Shown in pieces: positions 8,128 to 17,598 of a stretch of 64,000 nucleotides of DNA. The position numbers were made by a program, and so were the translations under genes. Below the pieces are notes generated by a model that saw nothing but the letters and a program-made list of their open reading frames with translations, searched no databases and was not told where the DNA came from. Each line of letters opens with the position of its first letter. Position 1 is the first letter of the stretch. Source of the stretch: Chitinophagaceae bacterium (GTDB lineage: Bacteria; Bacteroidota; Bacteroidia; Chitinophagales; Chitinophagaceae); the NCBI GenBank assembly GCA_023957125.1, contig JAMLHL010000019.1:28332-92331 (forward strand), read 5' to 3'.

Positions 8128-9855
8128 TTAAAACTGAAACGCTTCCATAGCGCCCGCTACATATACCAGCGGCGCGTTCCAGTTGATGGCAATTTCATTC
8201 GAAGCATAAGAACATTCTTCATCCGTATAAGCAGTTTCAGGTTCGGTGAACCGGTAGTTACATTTATCCTGCCTGCCCGGATTGGGACCGCCTGCCAGCA
8301 ATCCCGGAACCGGCGCCGGAATGCCGTCTGCACGCGAAGGGCGATGATGAATGTGCATAGGAGAAGTATGCCCCATACCGGTTACAAAACAATACCCGGT
8401 TGCATTTCTGCCTAAAACATAATCCAGGTTCGACATCGCCGCTTCAAGGTATTTTCTATCGTTCGTAAGCCGGAATACCTTAATTAAAAGCATTCCCTGG
8501 TTCATGGCAACCGCATTGCTTCCCCAGATAAAATCCCGAACGGTTTGTCCCATCACGGTTTTAAATGCCGCATTGCCGCCATTGATCAGGCGGCCGGCAA
8601 ATGCGAGCAGCTCCGCTTGCAGTTTTTCCGTATCCACATGGGTTTTAGTAAACCGTTTTTTATTTCTTAATATGGAATACACCCCCAGCATATTTACCTT
8701 ATTCCAGGCTGGAATATCCATAGAGAAACGGGTAGCTGTATTGGGGTGATTGATATATTGAATACGGCCTGTGGTAATCGTCAATTCCGCTGCCGCCCAA
8801 AACCATTCGTCAGAAACATTTTTATCGCCGTAGGTGCCTGTGCTGATGGCCGGAGAAAATTGCCGGTTCATTTCTTCCTGGTTATAGATCACCGCGGGAT
8901 TATTTACAGACCAAGCCCACGCCTGTGTCGCTGCTTTCAGGCAGCTATCGCTTAAACCCGGGAATTCCGATTTGAATTCTTTATATACCCGGGCAGCCTG
9001 TGCCATCACTGCGGCAAAATCAAGGGTGGCGGCCGTGCTTTTTTGTACCACATACCTTGGCAGCCTGGTTACGCCGGGCATTACCACGCCGTCAAAAGCC
9101 GCATTGGTACATTTATGATATACGCCGCCATCGTTCGGATCCTGCATGGTAAGCATCCATCGCAGGTTATATACTACTTCATTCAAGATATCAGGAACCC
9201 CGTTGCCGGTTTCGGGGATCAACAATGGCAAAGACCGGTAGTATGCCGGGAAGTCTTCATAGGCCGACAATAATGTTCCCATGGTGATACCGCAGTTCAC
9301 AATATATTTATTGTAATCCCCTGCGTCATACCATCCGCCTGCAGATGAAATAATAAATCCCTCCGGACGATTTTGATCAGCCGCCGATGCATGTATCAAC
9401 ACCCCGGTATCGGGATGCCCCGCGGGACGCTTCCACTGCCCGGCATATTTTTCCTCAAGCGCAACATTGGAGCGTTGATAATAAAAAGCTTTCAGCGCGG
9501 CGGTACTTACCTGATGCAATACGTTTTTATTGATGGAGAAAGGGTGGGTGGCAGCCATATTTTTTACGGTAATGATATAGACGCCGGGCTCGCGGAAATC
9601 AGAAAAATCAGCCACACGGACGATGTTGGAAGAATATGCCGAGGGTACAGGCGGCTGCAATTGACCGCGATAAACCGTATCTTTTTTGTTATGACTTAGC
9701 AGATAAAAATCTGTTGCTTCCGGCGCATTCATTACCACCGCTATTTTCGGCAAGGCAGGATAAAAGCCTACCTGGTTCAACACAATGGAGGGCTCTCCGG
9801 CAAAGCAGTTAGAAACCGGCATGGATATAAGGAACAATAATGTTTTTATTTTCAT
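8128..9855 (-). CDS. Glycoside hydrolase family 9 (endo-beta-1,4-glucanase-like)
   Basis: The 575-residue protein has a signal peptide (about 1-19), an N-terminal Ig-like CelD_N-type domain (about 22-110) and a GH9 (alpha/alpha)6 catalytic domain. The GGWYDAGDYNKY motif carries the catalytic Asp177/Asp180 pair. The late motif VLGRNATGYCFVTGMG with MHIHHRPS and the acid Glu554 in YASNEIAINWNAPLVY complete the active site. GH9 enzymes cleave beta-1,4-glucan chains, including xyloglucan backbones. It is the last gene of the minus-strand locus, 6 bp after the GH51-like gene. No Cys follows the signal, so it is likely periplasmic. Confidence 0.9.
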   Translation of the reverse strand: MKIKTLLFLISMPVSNCFAGEPSIVLNQVGFYPALPKIAVVMNAPEATDFYLLSHNKKDTVYRGQLQPPVPSAYSSNIVRVADFSDFREPGVYIITVKNMAATHPFSINKNVLHQVSTAALKAFYYQRSNVALEEKYAGQWKRPAGHPDTGVLIHASAADQNRPEGFIISSAGGWYDAGDYNKYIVNCGITMGTLLSAYEDFPAYYRSLPLLIPETGNGVPDILNEVVYNLRWMLTMQDPNDGGVYHKCTNAAFDGVVMPGVTRLPRYVVQKSTAATLDFAAVMAQAARVYKEFKSEFPGLSDSCLKAATQAWAWSVNNPAVIYNQEEMNRQFSPAISTGTYGDKNVSDEWFWAAAELTITTGRIQYINHPNTATRFSMDIPAWNKVNMLGVYSILRNKKRFTKTHVDTEKLQAELLAFAGRLINGGNAAFKTVMGQTVRDFIWGSNAVAMNQGMLLIKVFRLTNDRKYLEAAMSNLDYVLGRNATGYCFVTGMGHTSPMHIHHRPSRADGIPAPVPGLLAGGPNPGRQDKCNYRFTEPETAYTDEECSYASNEIAINWNAPLVYVAGAMEAFQF

Positions 9856-9861
9856 GGCAAA

Positions 9862-11634
9862 CTATTTTTTATCAATCGCTGATATCACCGCGCCATGTGC
9901 CGGCACGGTTAGTTTTATACCATTGGTTATAACTGCTGATCTTGCCTTAATGGTAGCGTAATTATCAGGTCCCCCGGCGTCCAGGGTTGTGCCGTTTCCA
10001 TTTACGCTGACTTTACGGGAGAATGTCCCGTTATCATTTCCTCCTTCAAGACTGTACCAGTAAAAGCGGTTGCCGGGATTAAAGTTTTTGATTTTGATCT
10101 CCACCGTAAGGGGCGCTGCCGAAATGTTGACCAGCGTCACATTTATTTCACCTGAACTGTAGGTAGAAGCATAGGCTTTAATACCACTGTTACCCTGCAC
10201 GTCAACCGGCACTAAACGGTCGCCCAATAACTTCCGGAAAAAATAAAGATAGTAAAAAGAAGGCCGCGGCGCCCATTTGGGCACTCCCGGCTCGTTCCCA
10301 TCGCTGAATAAGCCATGATCGTTCCCGTTATTCCAACCGTTCAGCAGATCCCACCGGGCTGCCAGACCATACTTGTTTTTAATGGCTTCGCCTAATACCA
10401 TAGTGGCAAACACACCACTCACATTCGATACCTGTTGTTGGGAACCTTCGGCAAACATATTCCATTCCGTTAATGCGATGGGTTTAATAACCCCGCCATA
10501 GTCTTGTATCTGCCGGGTAACAAAGTGCATCATTTTTTCTGGAACCGTAAGCGCTGCATTCAGTATATCCGCGGCGCCGGAGTTGGTTTGATAAGGCGTA
10601 AAATAATGGTGTACAATAAAATAATCATTCGCGCCATTCAGTTCCGGTATCATGGTTGGGTTCCAGGCTTTTACCGTGTTGGTTTGCCAGGCTTCGGTTT
10701 CCGTCTCATAAATCACAGCGCCTATATAAATGGTTTTACCCATTTCAGCGGCGGCCGTGCGCATGGAATCCGCAAACACTTTAAAATGCTGTGCATATAA
10801 TTTTCCGGTTAGGTACTCCGGTTGCCCGTCTTTGTTTTTCAACACATCAATACGATAACCCGCCTCCCAATCGCCATAGCTTTCATTGCCTATCTCCCAG
10901 TACTTCGTTCTTCCATTATCATATCTGACCCAATCGGCGGCAAGATGCGCCGCAGCAGCCACCGGATCGTCACTTGTGCCATAGCGCGCATAACCGTAGT
11001 TGATCGTAATCACGCCTTCGGTATTACCGCTCTGTTCCCTCATCTGGTAGTATTGATCCGTACCGGCGCTCCAGTTGTTATTTATTTTTCCATACCAATA
11101 ACCGGCATTTTGCATCGTGCCATCCGCATTCATGAGTTGCGAAGGCGCGTCTTCCGGCGCTATGCCTTCCGGCAGATTCCAGAAATACAGATCACTGGCG
11201 CTTCCTGCGGGCCAGCGGATCACATGCGGTTGCAGGTTGGTAATATGAGTCATGAATAAGGGCTGATCTACCATGGGCGTCATCCAGGTATTGGCATTAT
11301 GCCCGGTAATGGTGCGGGGTATCTTAGTGATGATGGATGAAGCATCTACTGTTACCATATTACCATCAGCAGATGCCGGTAGCGTGGCTTCCGTATAATC
11401 CGGAACCGAAAATGTTTTTGCCTGCCAGTCGTCCAGGAAAAAACCAATCGTGTTGGCCACCGGTGGATCGGTAACAGGTTTCACGGTTGTAGTATCCGTT
11501 CCGCCACCGGGAAGATCGGGTGTTACCGGCGGGGGATTGTTTTTTTTGCAGGAGAGCAACAAGATTGCGGTACACCACCAGAATAATATGCAACAACCTG
11601 ATCTCATAAAATTATCATTTAGCGGAAAACGCAC
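9862..11634 (-). CDS. Clan GH-A glycoside hydrolase lipoprotein, GH51/alpha-L-arabinofuranosidase-like
   Basis: The 590-residue protein has a lipoprotein signal ending in LLLSC (Cys29). The ATG at 11607 (residue 10) gives a tighter signal peptide and is a likely alternative start. A TIM barrel spans about 85-480, with acid/base Glu251 in YWEIGNES and nucleophile Glu390 in ALTEWNMF. A beta-sandwich with NVTLVNISAAPLTVEI follows. The two-glutamate layout and RWPAGSASDLYFWN resemble GH51-type arabinofuranosidases, but the family is assigned from motifs only. It sits between the surface-binding lipoprotein and GH9. A side-chain trimming role is inferred. Confidence 0.7.
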   Translation of the reverse strand: MRFPLNDNFMRSGCCILFWWCTAILLLSCKKNNPPPVTPDLPGGGTDTTTVKPVTDPPVANTIGFFLDDWQAKTFSVPDYTEATLPASADGNMVTVDASSIITKIPRTITGHNANTWMTPMVDQPLFMTHITNLQPHVIRWPAGSASDLYFWNLPEGIAPEDAPSQLMNADGTMQNAGYWYGKINNNWSAGTDQYYQMREQSGNTEGVITINYGYARYGTSDDPVAAAAHLAADWVRYDNGRTKYWEIGNESYGDWEAGYRIDVLKNKDGQPEYLTGKLYAQHFKVFADSMRTAAAEMGKTIYIGAVIYETETEAWQTNTVKAWNPTMIPELNGANDYFIVHHYFTPYQTNSGAADILNAALTVPEKMMHFVTRQIQDYGGVIKPIALTEWNMFAEGSQQQVSNVSGVFATMVLGEAIKNKYGLAARWDLLNGWNNGNDHGLFSDGNEPGVPKWAPRPSFYYLYFFRKLLGDRLVPVDVQGNSGIKAYASTYSSGEINVTLVNISAAPLTVEIKIKNFNPGNRFYWYSLEGGNDNGTFSRKVSVNGNGTTLDAGGPDNYATIKARSAVITNGIKLTVPAHGAVISAIDKK

Positions 11635-11651
11635 AACACAGGGCAGTCCGT

Positions 11652-11688
11652 TAAAAATGCCCGGCCAGCATGTGCATGTGAGCCGGGC
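11652..11688 (-). terminator. GC-rich hairpin with T-run inside the PUL operon
   Basis: On the minus strand the 7-bp stem GCCCGGC (11688-11682) pairs with GCCGGGC (11665-11659) across a 16-base loop. The loop holds a CATG-TG-CATG mini-palindrome. An A and then TTTTT (11657-11653) follow directly. It lies between the surface lipoprotein stop (11712) and the GH51-like start (11634), so it may be a partial terminator or 3'-end stabiliser that lowers hydrolase expression relative to SusC/SusD. Confidence 0.6.
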
Positions 11689-11711
11689 TGGTTCTTCTGA
11701 TAGAATAATTT

Positions 11712-12791
11712 TTATTTCACCAATAAAATGTCATCGAAATAAAAAGTTTCATCCTGACCTTCCGGTCCGGCAATCCAAAATCCCAATTGGAAAAAGGGAT
11801 CGCCGGTAGCCCAGAGATTCGCATCAGCTATAGGAATCTTGAAATAGGTCCATACATTAGCCGGCACATTCAGCGGCGTGCTGCGGTCGGCATTGCCAAA
11901 ACCCGCCGGACGCTTATCGCCGGTAAGGTACAAGGTTTGATCCGTGGAAGCGCCCTTTATCCATACGGTTAGGTATTTGTAGTTATCGTTTGCCGTCCCG
12001 GGCCACCAATTGGCAAAGCCAATCAGATGCCAGTTGCCGGCAGCATAGGTTTTCCCTACGGAAGCTGTTCCGGATTTGAAGACATCCGTATATATTTTTC
12101 CGCCGTCTCCCCAGGAACCGTCTCCATAGCCATTCTGATAATCATCCGTAAAAATGGCGTAGGCATTATCTGTGTTTACAAATTCCTGTGTAGTTATAAT
12201 TGTGCCGGTGCCGTTGGTAACAGCGAGCGCCGACCGGTTGATGGCGGCAGCGGCAGGCATTTTAATTACCAGGCTTTTACTTTCTGCAGAAACGATTTCC
12301 ACTTCAGCGGTGGAGCCCGCAAAAACCACCTTCGTTACGTCGCCAAGGTTTAATCCGGTGAGGGTGAGTTCTGTCCCTTCCGAAAAATTATAGTTCGATA
12401 CCGTGTTGATCGCGGGATAGGCCAAAACCCTGAAAGGAATGGACAAAGATTTACCTGCACTGTTGGTTAAAACTATGTTTTGATCTCCGCCTGCAGCCGT
12501 GTCCGGGATGCGAAACAAAACGGCGCTTTCGGTATTCAGCGTGGAGTAAAAATCGGAAGGGGCGTTATTCTTATCAAAAACAATAGTTCTGATATCGCCC
12601 AGGCCTTCTCCTTTAACGGTCAACAGCGAACCGCTGCTGGCAGAATCCTTGTCTATGCCGGCAAAAGTCATGTTGCCGGGTTTGGTTTGGGGGCTGCCGT
12701 CTCTCTGATCTTCTTTTGAACAGGCAGCAAACAAAAGCAGGAAGCTGAACGCTATTGCCAGGTATTTATATCGGAAAATAAATGATTGCAT
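11712..12791 (-). CDS. TIG/IPT-domain surface glycan-binding lipoprotein (SGBP-like)
   Basis: The 359-residue protein has a lipoprotein signal ending in FAAC (Cys24). Two Ig-like TIG/IPT repeats follow (about 38-120 and 122-205, with GSLLTVKGEGLGDIRTIVFD and GTELTLTGLNLGDVTKVVFAG). The C-terminal domain (about 210-359) is aromatic-rich and ends in YFDDILLVK, like a carbohydrate-binding jelly roll. Its position just downstream of SusD, 19 bp after the stop, is that of SusE/SusF- or SGBP-B-type cell-surface proteins that capture polysaccharide. The ligand is unknown. Confidence 0.82.
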   Translation of the reverse strand: MQSFIFRYKYLAIAFSFLLLFAACSKEDQRDGSPQTKPGNMTFAGIDKDSASSGSLLTVKGEGLGDIRTIVFDKNNAPSDFYSTLNTESAVLFRIPDTAAGGDQNIVLTNSAGKSLSIPFRVLAYPAINTVSNYNFSEGTELTLTGLNLGDVTKVVFAGSTAEVEIVSAESKSLVIKMPAAAAINRSALAVTNGTGTIITTQEFVNTDNAYAIFTDDYQNGYGDGSWGDGGKIYTDVFKSGTASVGKTYAAGNWHLIGFANWWPGTANDNYKYLTVWIKGASTDQTLYLTGDKRPAGFGNADRSTPLNVPANVWTYFKIPIADANLWATGDPFFQLGFWIAGPEGQDETFYFDDILLVK

Positions 12792-12810
12792 AATTAGATA
12801 AATTTATCTG

Positions 12811-14388
12811 TTAATAATAAGAAACCGGGTCTTTTGCCAATGCCGGGTCCTGTAAAATTTCTCCGGAAGGAATGGGCAAATGCATCATCTGTTCGGTAAA
12901 ATTGCTCACGCTAAACGGATTCTCTATGGTCCCTCTGTTCTGCGCTTCTATTATTTGTTTGGCTTTGGCAAAACCCTGCCTTTGGATATCGAACCAATAT
13001 TCCCCTTCAAAGGCAAATTCAACGCGGCGTTCCTGCAAAATATCCTCCGGGGTAATAACGGTTTTGGGGGTAAGATTAGCCCTTGCCCTTACTTTATTGA
13101 AGGCGGCTAAGGCAGCAGGGTCCGTGGTCTGGGTGTTATTTCCCAGAACCGCTTCCGCATACATCAGCAGAATATCGGCATAACGCAGCATAATGGTATT
13201 GATACCCGTATTCATACCCAAAACAGCTTCTCCGCCGTATTTGGCTCCCGGGCCTACTACATATTTCGCAATGTTGGAAAGGGTCGCGCTTCTTTGTCCT
13301 CCCTCCCCTACCGAGGCCGTAGTATCGTAACGGTAACCGTTAGCCATAAACGAATTATAGGCCGCATTGGAGCCCTGGGGTTTCCATTCGGGTTTGAACC
13401 AGCCGTGTTCCATCATAGAACCCGCCCTCCGGGTATCCCCAAATTCGAAGGCATTCTTAATATCTTCCGTGGGGATATACAATTCCCACATGCTGGCTTC
13501 GTCTGTTTGCAGGTTGCCGGGTCCCCGGTCCGGATTCTTCTGGTTGCCCGAGCCCCAGGGATTACCGGTGAGCTGGTGCTGCACAGAAAACAAGGATTCG
13601 ATATTGTTGTTATTGCTGCTGGAGTTGAACATGCCGGCATAATCGTGGAACAGATCATACTGGCCGGATTCAATCACTTCGTTGGCCTTCGTCCGGGCAT
13701 TTTCATAATCTTTATTATACAGGTATAATTTTGCCAACATCCCTTTAGCCGCATATTTCGTCAGCCGGCCGGGTTCCGGATCTGTTTCGGGCAAACCGCT
13801 TTCTGCCTGCTGCAACTCTTCCATGGCAAAACGTAATACATCCGCTTTGAAATACCGTGGAATTTCGAAGTCGCCCCCAATAGCGGTCTTCCCAGGCTCC
13901 GTAACTATGGGTGCGTCTCCCCATATACGGGCGATATAAAAGTAAACCGTGCCTCTGAAAAAATGACACTCTGCAATGGCAGGGTCAATAAACGAGGCGT
14001 CGCCGCCCTGGCTCTTCTTCAGTTCCAGCGCATTCATATATTCACTCGTCCAGCCGCCGATTTTATAAAAAACCTTCCAGGCATCGGCTACCCTTACCGC
14101 CGTAGAGGCTAAGGTAAAGTTGAGAAAAGGCGCATCATCGGCATTACCGCTGCCCGTGTATTCGTTGCCGGCCATCACATCGCCTATTACATCCATCGCC
14201 CTGTTTTCATAACCGCTCCAGGGCAGGCCATACAGGGTGCTGGTGAGACTCCGCACTTCCTCCGCCGTATTGTAATAATTGAACAATGTGGTACCATCCA
14301 GCGAGGAGCGCTCGATAAAATCTTTCCGGCAGGACGCTCCTGCTACTATTAAAGCTATCAATAAACCGTATTTATATAAGTTCTTCAT
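12811..14388 (-). CDS. susD: SusD/RagB family outer-membrane nutrient-binding lipoprotein
   Basis: The 525-residue protein has a lipoprotein signal ending in AGASC (Cys20). The SusD-type alpha-helical fold is recognisable by ATAECHFFRGTVYFYIARIWGDAPI-like text (AIAECHFFRGTVYFY), the YAAKGMLAKLYLYNKDYENA repeat and the C-terminal ADILLMYAEAV...FAFEGEYWFDIQRQG segment. It is the lid of the SusC transporter and binds oligosaccharide at the cell surface. It begins 24 bp after the susC stop, as usual for such pairs. Confidence 0.95.
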   Translation of the reverse strand: MKNLYKYGLLIALIVAGASCRKDFIERSSLDGTTLFNYYNTAEEVRSLTSTLYGLPWSGYENRAMDVIGDVMAGNEYTGSGNADDAPFLNFTLASTAVRVADAWKVFYKIGGWTSEYMNALELKKSQGGDASFIDPAIAECHFFRGTVYFYIARIWGDAPIVTEPGKTAIGGDFEIPRYFKADVLRFAMEELQQAESGLPETDPEPGRLTKYAAKGMLAKLYLYNKDYENARTKANEVIESGQYDLFHDYAGMFNSSSNNNNIESLFSVQHQLTGNPWGSGNQKNPDRGPGNLQTDEASMWELYIPTEDIKNAFEFGDTRRAGSMMEHGWFKPEWKPQGSNAAYNSFMANGYRYDTTASVGEGGQRSATLSNIAKYVVGPGAKYGGEAVLGMNTGINTIMLRYADILLMYAEAVLGNNTQTTDPAALAAFNKVRARANLTPKTVITPEDILQERRVEFAFEGEYWFDIQRQGFAKAKQIIEAQNRGTIENPFSVSNFTEQMMHLPIPSGEILQDPALAKDPVSYY

Positions 14389-14412
14389 ATCACTATGTTT
14401 TAAATAAAGAGA

Positions 14413-17400
14413 CTATAATTCAACATTCAATCCAATGGTTATAGAACGCGGGTTGGGATAGTGACCGGCGTCCACATTCATCAGGCGAATGTTGTTATTA
14501 AAGGCGCCGACTTCAGGATCATATCCGCTGTATTTTGTAAATGTCCGGAGGTTCTGTACGGAGGCATACAACCGGATATTATTCATTTTAATCCGGTTCA
14601 ATACATCTGAAGGAATCCGGTATCCCAGCGTTAGATTCTGAATACGCAGATAAGACCCGTCTTCCACATACCGGTCGGACATGGCAATATTATTCACCTG
14701 TCCGCTGACAAAGCGGGGTAATTTACCATTTGGGTTCTGTTCTGTATATCGGTCCATAACGCTCCTTAGCTGGTTATAATAAGCATTATCCAATTTCTCT
14801 AACTGCCAGCGCAAAAAATTAAATACTTTAGCGCCGTAACTGCCCTGCAGGAAAATACTGAGATCAAAATCTTTGTATTGGAAAGTATTAGTGAACCCGT
14901 AAGTGAATTTTGGTAAGGGGCTACCGATATAAGTGATATCGCTTTCGTTGATGATTTTATCGCCATTGATGTCCTTAAACCTGATATCTCCCAGCCAGGT
15001 ATGCTGCTCATCTACGGTATAACCAAATTGGGGCAGACTGGCATCCAGGTCGGCCTGGGTGCGGAACAACCCGTCGGTAACCAGTCCGAAAAATGAACCT
15101 ACTGCGTAACCGGGATTGGTATAGGTAATGGTATAATTGTCGTAATACACTTTACCGGCTAATCCTGCCGTAGAGTTCGCCATCTTATCCAGCTTATTTT
15201 TAAACTGCGAGTAGATGATATTGGTTTTCCAGGTAAAATTTTCAGACCGGATATTGGTGCTGTTGATACTCAAATCAAAACCTGTGTTCGACATCTGTCC
15301 CACATTACCAATAGGGGCTTTCAGATCATCCCATTGGTCGCCAACGCCGATCAGTCTCGGGCCGGTCAGGAACAACAACATGTCGGTGGTTGTTTTGCGA
15401 TATACGTCTAAGTTGGCGTCAACTCTTCCGTTAAAGAACGATATATCTATCCCGGCATTTTTTGTAATCACGCTTTCCCAACCCAGGTCGGGATTTGCGA
15501 TCCCGTTCAAATAGCTGGCATTACCAAAGCCAACCGGGCCGGGCCAAAACCCGATAGCTGAAACATAGGGAGGGTTGGGTGCGCCCGAGGGCAGGTTCTG
15601 ATTGCCTACCGCGCCGTATCCTATCCTCAGTTTTAAATAGCTGATTGCCGGGTTCAGAAATTCGGCAAAGGATTCGTTGCTGACCGTCCAGGCTGCAGAA
15701 AGTCCGGGGAAATAACCCCATTTGTTGTTGGTACCGAAATTGGCGGAGCCGTCTGCACGGAAACTGGCAGACAACGAATACCGGTTGTCAAAAGAATAAT
15801 TGGCGCGGGCAAAATAAGATTCCATCGCCCACTGACCTTTTCCGCCGTTCAGCTCCCAGGTATCTTTCAGGCTGCTCCCGGAATTGATATCCAGGATATT
15901 ATTCTGCAGATCAACCCGTTTGCCTCCCAAATTCTCGTAATAAGAATATTGCGCTTCATGTCCTGCCGTGGCAGAAATACTATGATTACCGAAGTTCCGG
16001 TTGAAGTTGAGATAATTCCTGACGGCATAATAATAACTATTGCTCCGGTTATCAAATAACTGGCTTTGCAGAGCCGTCTGTCCTATATTCCCGGCAAGCT
16101 GATAAGCGGAACTGCTAGTGAGTCCCAGTGAGTAGGCAATTTCATTGCGCAGGCTCAGTCCTTTAACGAATTCAATATCGCCATAGATATTTCCAAATAC
16201 CTGGCTGTTCACCAATTTATTGCCGCGCATGGCGCTGCGGGCGATCGGGTTATCCTGCGAATAACGCACGCCGCCGATCTGTGTACCTCCGCCCCAGCTT
16301 CCATCTAAGTTCTTTACCGGGATCAGCGGGTTCTGAACGGCGCCCCACCAAATAGTTCCTTCCGCTGCATCAGCCAATGTTACATTTTGCGTACTCCTGC
16401 TGGCGTTGGTGGAAACACCTATCTTCATCCATTTCTTTAATTGATGATCCAGGCTGAAACGGGTGCTGTATCTTTCAAAATCGGAACCGACCAGGATACC
16501 CGACTGATCAAAATAGTTCAGGGATAAATAGTAATTGGTTTTGTCTTTTCCCCCGGAAAAACTCAATTGATGATTTTGCACCTGCCCGGTGCGGAACATG
16601 GCTTCCTGCCAGTCGGTTCCGGGACCCAATACCGAAGGATCCGCAAACTCTTCCGTAGGCTGAAGACCTAAAATAGGAGCCACCTCATTCTGGTATTGGG
16701 CAAATTCCCGCAGATTCATGATGTCTAACTTCCGGGCTACATTGGACGTACCGTAATATGCATCGTAATTGATCTTTCCTTCCCCGGCTTTTCCTTTTTT
16801 AGTGGTGATCAGGATCACCCCGTTTGCAGCCTGGGAGCCGTAAATAGCCTGGGCAGACGCATCCTTTAACACGTCAATGCTTTCAATGTCATTGGGATTA
16901 AGTGTGGCCATTACACTGTTGCCGGTTTGACCATCGGAGCCACCTAAACCGGCATAACCTGCCGAACTTTTGGTATTAGAGATAAAGGGTACGCCATCAA
17001 TAACAATCAAAGGATCGTTGCTGTTGATGGTAGTTACGCCACGTACTTTGATATTTACACCGCCGCCGGGCTGCCCGCTGTTATTGGTAACCGTAACGCC
17101 GGCTACTTTGCCCTGGATGGCCTGGTCAACACCCGCCACCGGCAGGTCTTTGATATCCTTAGCGCTCACGGAGGAGATGGAACTGGTAATATCGGCTCTT
17201 TTGGTAGTGCCATAGCCGATGACCACCACTTCATTCAAATTTTGCGCCGCGGTTTCCAGGGTCACCTCAAGAACCGATGAGCCTTCAAGGTTCACCTCCT
17301 TTGGCGTCATCCCAACGGAACTGATCACGAGGATCTTTGCGGAGTTGGGAACGGTCATCGAAAAGACCCCCAGCGAATTGGTAACGGTTACCTGTTTTGT

Positions 17401-17571
17401 GTGTTTCACTTCCACCGTTGCACCGGGAAGGAGGTTTCCGCTGTCGTCTTTTACCGTACCGGTAACTTTTCGTTCAATTTGTGCATATCCTGTTGTGATA
17501 AGCAGAAGCGCCAAAAGAGAAGCTAACAGGACTTTCGCTTTTGCCGCTGTTTTGTTTTTGTTCATATGCAT
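14413..17571 (-). CDS. susC: SusC/RagA family TonB-dependent outer-membrane transporter
   Basis: The 1052-residue protein has a signal peptide (about 1-30; an ATG two codons later at 17565 is also possible) and a carboxypeptidase-D-like regulatory domain (about 35-115). The SusC signature plug follows (VVVIGYGTTKRADITSSIS, then DQAIQGKVAGVTVTNNSGQPGG and VIDGVPF). The remaining roughly 800 residues form the beta-barrel with a terminal RSITIGLNVEL strand. It imports oligosaccharides with SusD, driven by TonB. It has no STN domain, which fits control by the hybrid two-component regulator rather than by sigma/anti-sigma signalling. Confidence 0.95.
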   Translation of the reverse strand: MHMNKNKTAAKAKVLLASLLALLLITTGYAQIERKVTGTVKDDSGNLLPGATVEVKHTKQVTVTNSLGVFSMTVPNSAKILVISSVGMTPKEVNLEGSSVLEVTLETAAQNLNEVVVIGYGTTKRADITSSISSVSAKDIKDLPVAGVDQAIQGKVAGVTVTNNSGQPGGGVNIKVRGVTTINSNDPLIVIDGVPFISNTKSSAGYAGLGGSDGQTGNSVMATLNPNDIESIDVLKDASAQAIYGSQAANGVILITTKKGKAGEGKINYDAYYGTSNVARKLDIMNLREFAQYQNEVAPILGLQPTEEFADPSVLGPGTDWQEAMFRTGQVQNHQLSFSGGKDKTNYYLSLNYFDQSGILVGSDFERYSTRFSLDHQLKKWMKIGVSTNASRSTQNVTLADAAEGTIWWGAVQNPLIPVKNLDGSWGGGTQIGGVRYSQDNPIARSAMRGNKLVNSQVFGNIYGDIEFVKGLSLRNEIAYSLGLTSSSAYQLAGNIGQTALQSQLFDNRSNSYYYAVRNYLNFNRNFGNHSISATAGHEAQYSYYENLGGKRVDLQNNILDINSGSSLKDTWELNGGKGQWAMESYFARANYSFDNRYSLSASFRADGSANFGTNNKWGYFPGLSAAWTVSNESFAEFLNPAISYLKLRIGYGAVGNQNLPSGAPNPPYVSAIGFWPGPVGFGNASYLNGIANPDLGWESVITKNAGIDISFFNGRVDANLDVYRKTTTDMLLFLTGPRLIGVGDQWDDLKAPIGNVGQMSNTGFDLSINSTNIRSENFTWKTNIIYSQFKNKLDKMANSTAGLAGKVYYDNYTITYTNPGYAVGSFFGLVTDGLFRTQADLDASLPQFGYTVDEQHTWLGDIRFKDINGDKIINESDITYIGSPLPKFTYGFTNTFQYKDFDLSIFLQGSYGAKVFNFLRWQLEKLDNAYYNQLRSVMDRYTEQNPNGKLPRFVSGQVNNIAMSDRYVEDGSYLRIQNLTLGYRIPSDVLNRIKMNNIRLYASVQNLRTFTKYSGYDPEVGAFNNNIRLMNVDAGHYPNPRSITIGLNVEL

Positions 17572-17598
17572 ATAACTATGGTTTTAAAGTGTAGCGTA

